NCBI RefSeq assembly: GCF_015350805.1
Contig: NZ_JADKSG010000002.1
Coordinates: 992,001 to 1,056,000, forward strand
Direction: 5' to 3'
Length of the DNA stretch: 64,000 nt
Origin: Herbiconiux sp. VKM Ac-1786
GTDB taxonomy: Bacteria; Actinomycetota; Actinomycetes; Actinomycetales; Microbacteriaceae
Position numbers and translations under genes: made by a program. Shown piece by piece: positions 33,452-41,524 of the stretch (positions are counted from its first letter, which is position 1; each line of letters opens with the position of its first letter). The notes beneath the pieces are model-generated. The model had not been told where the DNA came from. It was given only the letters and a program-made list of their open reading frames with translations, and searched no databases.

Positions 33452-34028
33452 CAGCAAGCCCCAGAACCCGCTCGACGCACCCAAGGGCCGTCGCACGAGC
33501 GTCATCCCGCGCCGCCCCGTGGCGTCGCGCGACCGCTTCGGCCGTGCCACCGAGGCGATCGCCCGTGCGATGGGCACCCCGTTCTTCCTGATCGGCCTGA
33601 CGCTGTTCTGCGTCGTCTGGATCGTGTTCAACTCGATCGGCCCCGAAGACCTGCGCTTCGACTCGGCGGCCATCGGCTTCACGGCGCTGACGCTCATCCT
33701 GTCGCTGCAGGCCTCCTACGCCGCCCCGCTGATCCTGCTCGCGCAGAACCGGCAGGACGACCGCGACCGCGTGCAGTTCGAGCAGGACCGCCAGCGCGCC
33801 GAGCGCAACCTCGCCGACACCGAGTACCTGGCCCGCGAGGTCGTGGCGCTGCGCCTCGCGATGCAGGACATGGCGAGCAAGGAGTTCATCCGCGCCGAGC
33901 TGCGCTCGCTGCTCGAGGAGCTCGATCGCGGCCGCGACGACGTCCCGGACGCACCGCCCACCGGCTCCGCCCGCAGCCGCTCGGGCCGCGGCACCCCGAC
34001 CGGTTCGGTGCCGGTCGTCAAGCCGTGA
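33438..34028 (+). CDS. DUF1003 membrane protein
   Basis: 196 aa with a strong GGAAGGAGG ribosome site inside the upstream gene. A basic N-terminus (1-48) is followed by two membrane helices (about 48-68 and 76-96) with the DUF1003 signature GTPFFLIGLTLFCVVWIVFN and SLQASYAAPLILLAQNRQ. Then comes a long charged, probably coiled-coil segment (97-165) and a Ser/Gly/Arg tail. The function of DUF1003 is unknown. It is encoded between the MgtE-N/CBS protein and Mrp, as in M. tuberculosis, and the stop overlaps the mrp GTG (GTGA). Confidence 0.9.
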   Translation: MAGRNSKPQNPLDAPKGRRTSVIPRRPVASRDRFGRATEAIARAMGTPFFLIGLTLFCVVWIVFNSIGPEDLRFDSAAIGFTALTLILSLQASYAAPLILLAQNRQDDRDRVQFEQDRQRAERNLADTEYLAREVVALRLAMQDMASKEFIRAELRSLLEELDRGRDDVPDAPPTGSARSRSGRGTPTGSVPVVKP

Positions 34029-35344
34029 GCGACGCGACTCCCGAGTCGGGTCAGGATGCCCGCCCCGCTGCCGCGCGCGGTGACAGCGAGGTGGCGACCG
34101 CCGTCCGCACCGCCCTCACGCGGGTCATCGACCCCGAGATCCGTAAGCCGATCACCGAACTCGACATGGTCGGCGACGTCGAGGTGGACGCGGCCGGCCT
34201 CGCCTCGGTCGACCTGAAGCTCACGATCGTCGGATGCCCGGCCGCCTCCACCATCGAACGCGACGTGCGCCAGGCCGCCGCCGGCGTGCCCGGCGTGCGG
34301 GCGGTCGACGTCGCGGTCTCGGTGATGACCAAGGAGGAGCGACAGGCCCTCACCGAGAAGCTCCGCGGCCCCGGCGGCCCGCGCGCCATGCCCTTCGGCC
34401 CCGGCTCCCTGACCCGCGTCTACGCCGTGACGAGCGGCAAGGGCGGCGTGGGGAAGTCGACGCTCACCGCCAACCTCGCGGTCGCCCTCGCCGCGCGGGG
34501 GCTCGCGGTCGGCCTGGTCGACGCCGACGTGTACGGGTTCTCGATCCCGGGCATCTTGGGCCTCGTCGACGAGGACGGGGTGGCCGCGCGCCCGACGCGG
34601 GTCGACGACATGATCCTGCCGCCCGTCGCGCACGGGGTGAAGGTCATCTCGATCGGCATGTTCATCGACCCCGAGCAGAGCTCGGCCACGGGCGGCGCCG
34701 TCGCGTGGCGGGGGCCGATGCTGCATCGCACGATCACGCAGTTCCTCACCGACGTGTACTTCGGCGACCTCGACGTGCTGCTGCTCGACCTGCCGCCCGG
34801 CACCGGCGACGTCGCCATCTCGATCGGGCAGCTGCTGCCGAACGCCGAGGTCATCGTGCTGACGACCCCGCAGCCGGCCGCCGCCGACGTGGCCGAGCGC
34901 TCGGGGCTCGTCGCGATGCAGACCGGGCAGCACGTCTACGGCGTGATCGAGAACATGGCGGGCTACGCGGCGCCCGACGGCACCGTCGTCGAGCTGTTCG
35001 GCTCGGGCGGGGGCGCCGAGGTGGCCCGTCGGCTCTCCGACCGCCAGCAGGCGGCGACGGCGGCCCGCACCGCGGCGGCCGGCAGCCCGGCGGCCGGCAC
35101 CCCGGCGGCCGGCACCGCGCCCGCCGGCGCTCCATCGGCGCCCACCCCCGACGACGGCGCCGTGCCGCTGCTCGCCTCGGTGCCGATCAGCGTCGCCCTC
35201 CGCTCGGGCGGCGACACCGGCGCCCCGGTCGTGCTGGCGCACCCCGACGACCCGGCCGCCGTGGAGATCGCGTCGGTCGCCGACCGCATCGCCCGCCGCG
35301 GCCGCGGTCTCGCGGGCCGCAAGCTGGGGCTCGCACCGGCATGA
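34025..35344 (+). CDS. mrp: Mrp/ApbC family iron-sulfur carrier ATPase
   Basis: 439 aa. The N-terminal MIP18/DUF59 domain (about 24-102) has DPEIRKPITELDMV and its conserved Cys in IVGCPAAS. The P-loop ATPase starts about residue 130 with SGKGGVGKSTLTANLA (deviant Walker A), then GLVDADVYGFSIPG and LLLDLPPGTGDVAIS. In known Mrp proteins a C-terminal CxxC pair bridges a 4Fe-4S cluster at the dimer interface. Here the equivalent stretch reads ENMAGYAAPDGTVVELFGSG with no Cys. An Ala/Pro/Gly-rich insert (about 340-380, with PAAGT repeats) follows. It is coupled to both neighbours by four-base overlaps. Confidence 0.92.
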   Translation: MSDATPESGQDARPAAARGDSEVATAVRTALTRVIDPEIRKPITELDMVGDVEVDAAGLASVDLKLTIVGCPAASTIERDVRQAAAGVPGVRAVDVAVSVMTKEERQALTEKLRGPGGPRAMPFGPGSLTRVYAVTSGKGGVGKSTLTANLAVALAARGLAVGLVDADVYGFSIPGILGLVDEDGVAARPTRVDDMILPPVAHGVKVISIGMFIDPEQSSATGGAVAWRGPMLHRTITQFLTDVYFGDLDVLLLDLPPGTGDVAISIGQLLPNAEVIVLTTPQPAAADVAERSGLVAMQTGQHVYGVIENMAGYAAPDGTVVELFGSGGGAEVARRLSDRQQAATAARTAAAGSPAAGTPAAGTAPAGAPSAPTPDDGAVPLLASVPISVALRSGGDTGAPVVLAHPDDPAAVEIASVADRIARRGRGLAGRKLGLAPA

Positions 35345-36339
35345 GCGCCCGGGCCGCCGTCCTCGCCGCGCTGACCGCGCTGGTGCTGGTCGCGGTCTCC
35401 GGTTGCTCGGCCACGGCCGGCCCCGCCGCGAGCACCGCCCCGGCCGCCCCCGCTGCCACCGCCACGGACGCGTCCGCCACCGAGCCCGACACCGCCCCCG
35501 TCGTCGTCGACGGACTCGGCCTGGCGATCCTGCAGAACCGTCCCGACTACGGCGCCCGTCGCCTGCAGCTCTCGATCACGAACGAGACGGACGCCTCCGT
35601 CATGGTCACAGCGGCCCGCTTCAGCTCGCCCCAGTTCACCCAGCCGGTCGCCGCGGAGAAGTCCACCGACGTGCCCGCCGGACTCACCCGCTACCTCCCG
35701 GTCGCGCTCCCCGACGCGGTCTGCCCCGCCCCCTCGACCATCCCCGAGCTGACGGTCACGGTCACCGACGCCACCGGTGCGTCCCGCGAGGTCACCGCCC
35801 GCCCCGCCGACCCCTTCGGCGTGCTCGACCGCATCGCCGGCGAGGACTGCCTCGACGAGGCGGTCGCGGCCGTCGCCACCCTCCGCCTCGCCGACACCCT
35901 CGAGGTCACGGGCGAGGGCCCCGACGCCGTCGCCCACCTCGCCCTCATCGTCGAGCCTCGCCCGAAGGGCGTCACCACCGACACCGGCGGCGCCAGCGAC
36001 ACAACGCCCGCCGCCCCGTCCGGCGACGGCCCTGCCACGCTCCACCTCGACAGCGCCGCGTCGACGATCCTCCTGGAACCTGCCGACGGCGCGGACTGGC
36101 CGATCGAACTCACCGTCTCCCCCGGCGACGCCCCCACCACGATCACGCTCGACGCGGTCCCCGCCCGCTGCGACCCGCACGCCATCGCCGAGGACAAGCG
36201 CGGCACCTTCGTCCCCGTCACCCTCGAGCTGTCCGGCGGGCCCGCCGGCACCGTCTCGATCCCGTCAGCCGACCCGCTCCGCCTCGCGATCTACGCCTAC
36301 CTCGCGAACACCTGCGGCTTCGCGGTCACCGACGGCTGA
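35341..36339 (+). CDS. Lipoprotein of unknown function
   Basis: 332 aa from ATG 35341, which overlaps the mrp stop (ATGA). The frame stays open further upstream but that part only shadows mrp. The signal peptide ends in the lipobox VSGCSA (Cys about 21), followed by an Ala/Thr/Pro linker. The mature part looks like two beta-rich domains: LGLAILQNRPDYGARRLQL and, later, HLDSAASTILLEPADGADWP. A few Cys residues (CPAPS, DCLDE, RCDPH, NTCGF) may form disulfides. I do not recognise a named family. It would be anchored on the outer face of the membrane. Confidence 0.82.
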   Translation: MSARAAVLAALTALVLVAVSGCSATAGPAASTAPAAPAATATDASATEPDTAPVVVDGLGLAILQNRPDYGARRLQLSITNETDASVMVTAARFSSPQFTQPVAAEKSTDVPAGLTRYLPVALPDAVCPAPSTIPELTVTVTDATGASREVTARPADPFGVLDRIAGEDCLDEAVAAVATLRLADTLEVTGEGPDAVAHLALIVEPRPKGVTTDTGGASDTTPAAPSGDGPATLHLDSAASTILLEPADGADWPIELTVSPGDAPTTITLDAVPARCDPHAIAEDKRGTFVPVTLELSGGPAGTVSIPSADPLRLAIYAYLANTCGFAVTDG

Positions 36340-36355
36340 GCCCCGGATGCTCGGC

Positions 36356-36922
36356 TCAGGTCGCCTCGGAGTCGTACGCCGTGGCCACCGGCCGCGCCGC
36401 CTCGACGGCGCTGTCGCCCGCACCGGCGCTCTCGCCGGCACCTCCCGCGGAAGCCCCACCGACCCCGACACCACCGGCAGCAGCGCCAGCCCCGACCACG
36501 CCCACCGCAGCGGCACCACCGACACCACCAGCACCCGCATCCCCCGGCAGATCCACCGGCACCGGCCCCCCTGCCGACTTCGCCTTGTGCTGCAGATACG
36601 CCGGCTCCGGCCGAGGCCGGTTCGGCGGCGTCACCGAGGAGGTCGTGGCGGCTCCGCCGTCGGCCGGCCCGTCGTCCAGCAGAGCCTCGCGGATGATGCG
36701 CCGCGGGTCGTACTGCCGGGGGTCGAGCTTCTTCCAGTCGACGTCGTCGAACTCGGGGCCCATCTCGTCGCGCATCCGGCTCTTCGCACCGTTGGCCATG
36801 TCACGCAGGCTCCGCACGAACTGCGCCAGCTTCGCCGTGTACCCGGGCAGGCGCTCAGGGCCGAGCAGGAACACCGCGATGATCCCGATCAGGAGCAGCT
36901 TCTCGAAGGTCAGCCCGAACAT
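36356..36922 (-). CDS. tatB: TatB, twin-arginine translocase subunit
   Basis: 188 aa. The TatB/MttA signature is complete: a single N-terminal helix MFGLTFEKLLLIGIIAVFLL, then the hinge GPERLPGY and an amphipathic helix TAKLAQFVRSLRDMANGAK. The C-terminal half is low complexity, with about 60 residues made almost only of Gly, Ala, Val and Ser. The EfeB peroxidase at 50.5 kb is a likely Tat substrate. tatA and tatC are not in the window. A TATGAT box six bases before the ATG, without a ribosome site, points to leaderless expression. It converges on the lipoprotein gene, 16 bases away. Confidence 0.93.
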   Translation of the reverse strand: MFGLTFEKLLLIGIIAVFLLGPERLPGYTAKLAQFVRSLRDMANGAKSRMRDEMGPEFDDVDWKKLDPRQYDPRRIIREALLDDGPADGGAATTSSVTPPNRPRPEPAYLQHKAKSAGGPVPVDLPGDAGAGGVGGAAAVGVVGAGAAAGGVGVGGASAGGAGESAGAGDSAVEAARPVATAYDSEAT

Positions 36923-36928
36923 TCTTGA

Positions 36929-36934
36929 ATCATA
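36929..36934 (-). promoter_or_regulatory. -10 element of tatB
   Basis: TATGAT (minus strand) matches TATAAT at five of six positions and ends six bases before the ATG at 36922. No clear -35 is seen. Confidence 0.55.
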
Positions 36935-37152
36935 GCCGCGCGAGGTGACGCGACGGCGCGGCGCCGGCCGTCAATCAGCCCCGAGCATCCGGATTACGTC
37001 AAACCCGCCGGCAACCCGCCGGCCACCGCCTGCGTCCGCCCGGCATCGGCCGGGCACCCACCGGTCAGCCGCCAGAACCCCGCCCGCCCGCCTGCCGCGT
37101 GGCACCCCGGCCCCCACCCGCCCACTGCCTAAGCTGGTGGAGGAGGCCATCA

Positions 37153-37782
37153 GTGACTAAAGAAGCCAGCTGGAAGTTCGCCGACGACATCGTCGTCGAG
37201 ACGACGCAGATCGTCGCCGCGCGCACGCACGCGGCCGAGGTGGGGGTCGAATCCGTCTCCCCGGCGATCGGCAGCCAGCTCGCGGTGATCGCCGCGGCGG
37301 CCCGCGCGAAGTCGATCGTCGAGATCGGCACGGGGCTCGGTGTGTCCGCCCTGTGGATGCTCCGCGGAGCCCCCGACGCCACGATCACCTCGATCGACAC
37401 CGAGCTCGAGCACCAGCAGGTGGCCCGGGCGGCACTGCTCGACGCGAAGGTGCCGGCCAACCGCATCCGTCTTATCACCGGAACGGCGGGCGACGTGCTG
37501 CCCCGCCTGAACGAGAGCTCCTACGACCTGGTGCTCGTCGACGCCGACGCCGCCTCGGTGATCGAGTACGTCGAGCACGGCCTGCGCCTGGTGCGCCAGG
37601 GCGGCACCGTGCTGGTGCCCCACGCGCTCTGGAAGGACAAGGTCGCCGACCCCGCCCAGCGTGGCGACACGGTGGGCGACTTCCGCACGCTGATCGCCGA
37701 GCTCTCGGCCTCGGACGCGGTGCTCGTGGCGCTCTCCCCCGCCGGCGACGGACTGCTTCAGGTCACCAAGATCGTCGAGTAG
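37153..37782 (+). CDS. SAM-dependent O-methyltransferase (Rv1220c type)
   Basis: 209 aa from GTG 37153, with GGAGGAGG upstream. It has the class I methyltransferase fold of the catechol-O-methyltransferase-like family: motif I SIVEIGTGLGVSALWML (about 56-72), SIDTELEHQQVARAAL, and YDLVLVDADAASVIEYVEHG with the metal-binding Asp region. The natural acceptor is unknown. In M. tuberculosis the homologue Rv1220c sits beside sigE-rseA-htrA-tatB; here it is next to tatB with only 230 bases between, and none of the other three genes is present. Confidence 0.9.
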   Translation: MTKEASWKFADDIVVETTQIVAARTHAAEVGVESVSPAIGSQLAVIAAAARAKSIVEIGTGLGVSALWMLRGAPDATITSIDTELEHQQVARAALLDAKVPANRIRLITGTAGDVLPRLNESSYDLVLVDADAASVIEYVEHGLRLVRQGGTVLVPHALWKDKVADPAQRGDTVGDFRTLIAELSASDAVLVALSPAGDGLLQVTKIVE

Positions 37783-37797
37783 CAGCCACTCAACTGC

Positions 37798-37844
37798 CGA
37801 CGACCTCGGCGCCCGTTCCGAGGAACGGTGCGCCGAGGTCGTCG
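37798..37844. terminator. Bidirectional hairpin terminator
   Basis: A 15-bp perfect stem (CGACGACCTCGGCGC at 37798-37812 with 37830-37844) whose loop contains a second hairpin CCGTTCC/GGAACGG. It lies between the convergent O-methyltransferase and DUF3117 genes. Confidence 0.8.
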
Positions 37845-37856
37845 CGAGCCTGTCGG

Positions 37857-38030
37857 CTAGGCGGGCTTGACCACCCCTGCAAGTGCGTCGTGGAGCTCCT
37901 TCGCCTCCGCGTCGTTGACGGAGACGACCAGGCGACCCCCGCCCTCCAGCGGCACTCGCACGATGATGAGGCGTCCTTCTTTCACTGCCTCCATAGGCCC
38001 GTCTCCGGTCCTCGGTTTCATGGCGGCCAT
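37857..38030 (-). CDS. DUF3117 family small protein
   Basis: 57 aa from ATG 38030, with a GGGGAG ribosome site seven bases upstream. The start is fixed by the family N-terminus MAAMKPRTGDGPMEAVKEG. The core IIVRVPLEGGGRLVVSVNDAEAKELHDAL is typical of the actinobacterial DUF3117 family, which is highly conserved and of unknown function. A GATAAT hexamer lies upstream in the leader and may be its -10. The gene stands alone between the hairpin terminator and the glycosyltransferase gene. Confidence 0.9.
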   Translation of the reverse strand: MAAMKPRTGDGPMEAVKEGRLIIVRVPLEGGGRLVVSVNDAEAKELHDALAGVVKPA

Positions 38031-38142
38031 TCGGCTCCCCTTTCCTGGTGTGATCTCCATTATCTCCGATAGTGACGGGTGCTCGGAACCAGCGGCCCGA
38101 ATGCGGTCCGCCACGGCCCCGTCGGAGCGGCCCGTCGACGGA

Positions 38143-39381
38143 TCACGGCGGCGTCCAGTCCCGGCCGTCGACCCCCCAGCCGATCGCCATCCAGCCCACC
38201 TGGCCCGCGATCGCGACGAGCACGATCAGCACCCGGTAGACCGGCGAGCGAGGCAGTGCGAGCGCTCCGAGCGCCGGGAACAGCGGCATCAGCAGCCGGA
38301 ACGTGCTCGACTGCGGGAAGAACACCGCCAGCAGGTAGAGCGCGTAGCTCGCCAGCCAGAACCGCAGATCCTTGCCGAGCCGCTTCACCGGCGGCAGGAA
38401 CAGGAAGACCGCGAAGCCCACGATCAGCAGCACGACCACGATCGGCCCCCACGGCGCGCCGAGCCACCAGACGCCGCTCTCGAACCACGCGGTGAACGGC
38501 ACGAGCTCGCCGTAGCCGATGTAGGCGGCACGCCAGGCCAGCTCGGTGTCGGTGTAGGCCGTCGGTGAGCCGGTGGCGACCGCCGCGATCGCGAGCCAGG
38601 CGAGCCCCATCACCCCGCTGAACACGGCGAGAGCGGATGCCGTCACCCGCTCCCTGAGCGGGAACGGGTCGCGCCCGCGGGTCAGGAACCGGTACCCGAC
38701 GTGCAGCACGAGGAAGAGGGCGAACGCGAGCCCGGAGGGCCGCGTCAGCGCCATCAGCGCGACGATCGGGAAGACCCAGCCGTACCTCCGCAGCACCACG
38801 AGGTACAGCGCCGTGACGAGCAGCAGCAGGCCCATCGACTCGGCGTAGGCGAACTGCAGCAGGGGCGAGAGCGGGGCCACGCAGAACAGCACGACCGCGA
38901 AGAGGGCGGTGCGGGCATCCTTCAGCACGTGGTTCATCAGCCGGTAGAAGACCAGGGCGGTGGCCGCGGCGCAGAGCACCGAGACCGTGACGGCGACGAG
39001 CTCCCAGGTGGTGCCGGTCAGCGCGCGCAGGCCCGAGACGAGGAAGGGGTAGCCCGGCATGAACGCCCACGCGCTCTCGCCCACGTGGCCGTCGGCGGTG
39101 ACGGGCAGCACCGAGGGGTAGCCGTAGAACGAGATGATCTTGTACCAGTTGCCGTCCCAGATGGCGGCGTAGCTGAGGTACGGCGGGTTCGCGCCCGTCC
39201 ACGGGTTGGGGCCCTGGGCCCGCGCGAACAGCAGCACGATGATCGTGGTGACGACCCGCGACAGCGCGAACACGCCGAGCACCTTCGCCCACCAGGGCGT
39301 TCTGGCCCAGAGGGAGCCGGGGCGGTCATCCGTCGTCTGCTCGTCGTCAGCCACCACGAGCCGACCGGGCTCTTCGCTCAC
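38143..39381 (-). CDS. PIG-V-like polytopic mannosyltransferase
   Basis: 412 aa from GTG 39381, which overlaps the dapE stop as GTGA; a GTG at 39399 is an alternative. There are about ten hydrophobic helices. The first periplasmic loop has IWDGNWYKIISFYGYP, matching the WDxxWY region of PIG-V/GPI mannosyltransferase II relatives with an acidic residue expected in catalysis. Also seen are FAYAESMGLL and LTRPSGLAFA, typical of the family. Such GT-C enzymes use polyprenyl-phosphate sugars outside the membrane; a role in lipoglycan or protein mannosylation is inferred. It is coupled to dapE but has no obvious pathway link to it. Confidence 0.82.
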   Translation of the reverse strand: MSEEPGRLVVADDEQTTDDRPGSLWARTPWWAKVLGVFALSRVVTTIIVLLFARAQGPNPWTGANPPYLSYAAIWDGNWYKIISFYGYPSVLPVTADGHVGESAWAFMPGYPFLVSGLRALTGTTWELVAVTVSVLCAAATALVFYRLMNHVLKDARTALFAVVLFCVAPLSPLLQFAYAESMGLLLLVTALYLVVLRRYGWVFPIVALMALTRPSGLAFALFLVLHVGYRFLTRGRDPFPLRERVTASALAVFSGVMGLAWLAIAAVATGSPTAYTDTELAWRAAYIGYGELVPFTAWFESGVWWLGAPWGPIVVVLLIVGFAVFLFLPPVKRLGKDLRFWLASYALYLLAVFFPQSSTFRLLMPLFPALGALALPRSPVYRVLIVLVAIAGQVGWMAIGWGVDGRDWTPP

Positions 39382-40478
39382 CCGCGGCCGGTCAGCCACG
39401 AGCGCAGCCCCGCCTCGCAGCTGACGATCTGCGACACGCGCACGCGCTCGTCGTCGGCGTGCGCCTTGAGCGGGTCGCCGGGCCCGTAGTTCACCGCCGG
39501 AACGCCCATGGCCGAGAACCGCGCCACGTCGGTCCAGCCGTACTTGGGCTTGGCCTCGCCGCCCACGGCGGCCAGGAAGCGCTGCGCGAGCGGAGCATCC
39601 AGCCCGGGACGGGCCCCGACCGCGAGGTCGACGATCTGCACGTCGTAGCCCTCGAAGAGCTCCCGGATGTGGGCCACCGCCTCGTCACCGCTGCGGCTCG
39701 GCGCGAACCGGTAGTTCACGTGCACCATGACCTCGTCGGGGATGATGTTGCCCGCCACCCCGCCGGAGATGCCCACCGCGTTCAGCCCCTCGCGGTACAC
39801 CAGCCCGTCGACCTCCACCTCCGGCGCCTCGTACGAGTCGAGGATCGCGAGGATCGCCGCCGCCTTGTGGATCGCGTTGTCGCCCACCCAGCTGCGCGCC
39901 GAGTGCGCCCGCAGCCCGTACGCGCGGATCTCCGCCCGCAGGTTGCCGTTGCACCCGCCCTCGATCTGCGAGTTCGTCGGCTCGCCCAGGATGGCGAAGT
40001 CGCCCGCGAAGAGGTCGGGCCGGTTCGCGGCGAGCCGGGTCAGCCCGTTCAGCTCGTTCGAGACCTCCTCGTGGTCGTACCACATCCAGGTGATGTCCAC
40101 GACGGGGTCGGTCAGCTCGGCCGCGAGCTTCAGCTGCACCGCGACGCCGGCCTTCATGTCGACCGTGCCGCGCCCCCAGAGGTACTCCTCGCCGTCGAGG
40201 GTCTCGTAGCGGGTCGGCAGGTTCTCGTTCAGCGGCACGGTGTCGATGTGCCCCGCGATCACGACCCGCTGCGCCCGGCCGAGGTTCGTGCGCGCGACGA
40301 TCGTGTCGCCGTCGCGGATGATCTCGAGGTGGTCGGCCCCCGCGAGCGACGCGACGATCGCGTCGGCGAGCAGCGTCTCGTCGCCCGACACCGACTCGAC
40401 GTCGCAGATCTGCTGCGTCAGCACGGTCGATGATTCGGTGAGGTCGAAGACCGGATGCGCGGGGTCGAAACGAGGCAT
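39378..40478 (-). CDS. dapE: DapE, succinyl-diaminopimelate desuccinylase
   Basis: 366 aa M20 metallopeptidase-fold enzyme that hydrolyses N-succinyl-LL-diaminopimelate, a step to meso-DAP and lysine. Di-zinc ligands and catalytic residues: VIAGHIDTVP (His, and the Asp beside it), GRGTVDMKAG (bridging Asp), WYDHEEVSNE (catalytic Glu and ligand Glu), AILGEPTN (Glu), GDPLKAHADDE (His). A dimerisation lid (about 175-285) lies between the halves. It is divergent from dapD with only 39 bases between the start codons, as dapE and dapD are also paired in M. tuberculosis. A TAAACT box six bases before the ATG suggests a leaderless mRNA. Confidence 0.95.
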   Translation of the reverse strand: MPRFDPAHPVFDLTESSTVLTQQICDVESVSGDETLLADAIVASLAGADHLEIIRDGDTIVARTNLGRAQRVVIAGHIDTVPLNENLPTRYETLDGEEYLWGRGTVDMKAGVAVQLKLAAELTDPVVDITWMWYDHEEVSNELNGLTRLAANRPDLFAGDFAILGEPTNSQIEGGCNGNLRAEIRAYGLRAHSARSWVGDNAIHKAAAILAILDSYEAPEVEVDGLVYREGLNAVGISGGVAGNIIPDEVMVHVNYRFAPSRSGDEAVAHIRELFEGYDVQIVDLAVGARPGLDAPLAQRFLAAVGGEAKPKYGWTDVARFSAMGVPAVNYGPGDPLKAHADDERVRVSQIVSCEAGLRSWLTGRG

Positions 40479-40484
40479 TGTCCA

Positions 40485-40490
40485 AGTTTA
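40485..40490 (-). promoter_or_regulatory. Putative -10 element of dapE
   Basis: TAAACT on the minus strand, six bases before the ATG at 40478. Confidence 0.5.
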
Positions 40491-40505
40491 GGGTTCTCGG
40501 CCCCA

Positions 40506-40511
40506 TACGCT
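40506..40511 (+). promoter_or_regulatory. Putative -10 element of dapD
   Basis: TACGCT, six bases before the ATG at 40518. The dapD and dapE boxes lie back to back within 27 bases, so their core promoters overlap. Confidence 0.45.
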
Positions 40512-40517
40512 TGAGTC

Positions 40518-41471
40518 ATGCCTGAAGAAGTACTGAACCCCACCCGCGCCTGGGGCCACGGACTCGCCACCATCGCGGCCGACGGCACCGTGCTCGACAC
40601 CTGGTACCCGTCGCCCACGCTCGGCGCCCCGCCCGAGGCCGCCACGCTGCACGCGCCGGCCGAGCTGCTCGCGCACGCGGTTCCGGATGCGCGTCGCGAC
40701 GTCTCGGTCGAGGTCGTCGCCGAGGTCATCGAACTCGACGCCCCGCCCAGCTCGACGCCCGACGCCTACCTCCGGCTGCACCTGCTCTCGCACCTGCTCG
40801 TCGCGCCGAACACGATCAACCTCGACGGCATCTTCGCGCACCTGCCGATCGTGGTGTGGACGAACGCCGGCCCCGTGCATCCCGACGCCTTCGACCGGCT
40901 GCGGCCCGCCCTGCAGCGCGCGGGCATCCAGGCCTACGGCGTCGACAAGTTCCCGCGGATGCTCGACTACGTCACCCCGCCCAAGGTGCGCATCGCCGAT
41001 TCCTCGCGCGTGCGCCTCGGCGCCCACCTCGCCCCCGGCACCACCGTGATGCACGAGGGCTTCGTGAACTTCAACGCCGGAACCCTCGGCACCTCCATGG
41101 TGGAAGGCCGCATCTCGCAGGGCGTCGTCGTGGGCGACGGCTCGGACATCGGCGGCGGCGCCTCGATCATGGGCACCCTCTCGGGCGGGGGCACCCAGCG
41201 CGTCTCGATCGGACGGCGCGCGCTCCTCGGCGCGAACGCCGGCATCGGCATCTCGATCGGCGACGACTCGGTCGTGGAGGCCGGCCTCTACGTCACGGCC
41301 GGCACCAAGGTCGTGCTGATCGAGGACGACGACGAGAACCGCATCGTCAAGGCGCTCGCGCTCTCGGGCGTGCCGAACCTGCTCTTCCGCCGCAACTCCC
41401 TCACGGGCGCGGTCGAGGCGACCCCCCGCGCGGGCACCGGCGTCACCCTCAACCCCACCCTCCACGCCTGA
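40518..41471 (+). CDS. dapD: DapD, tetrahydrodipicolinate N-succinyltransferase
   Basis: 317 aa, the actinobacterial DapD form. The N-terminal domain begins [20 protein letters not shown]. The left-handed beta-helix of hexapeptide repeats spans about 155-270, with [40 protein letters not shown] and [20 protein letters not shown]. It transfers succinyl from succinyl-CoA to tetrahydrodipicolinate, the committed step of the succinylase branch. With dapC at 45 kb and dapE next door, three of the branch enzymes are in this window. Confidence 0.95.
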   Translation: MPEEVLNPTRAWGHGLATIAADGTVLDTWYPSPTLGAPPEAATLHAPAELLAHAVPDARRDVSVEVVAEVIELDAPPSSTPDAYLRLHLLSHLLVAPNTINLDGIFAHLPIVVWTNAGPVHPDAFDRLRPALQRAGIQAYGVDKFPRMLDYVTPPKVRIADSSRVRLGAHLAPGTTVMHEGFVNFNAGTLGTSMVEGRISQGVVVGDGSDIGGGASIMGTLSGGGTQRVSIGRRALLGANAGIGISIGDDSVVEAGLYVTAGTKVVLIEDDDENRIVKALALSGVPNLLFRRNSLTGAVEATPRAGTGVTLNPTLHA

Positions 41472-41524
41472 CCCCTTTCCCCGCCGCCTAGCGAAGCTGA
41501 GGATTCATCTGCTTCACTGAGTAG

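Noticed and set aside
34234-35340. Upstream extension of the lipoprotein gene through mrp
   Set aside because: The extension is an Arg-rich shadow of mrp; the ATG at 35341 gives a proper lipoprotein signal and overlaps the mrp stop.
36923-37152. Remnants of sigE, rseA or htrA in the tatB-methyltransferase gap
   Set aside because: I could not see any coding stretch or recognisable fragment of these genes in the 230 bases.
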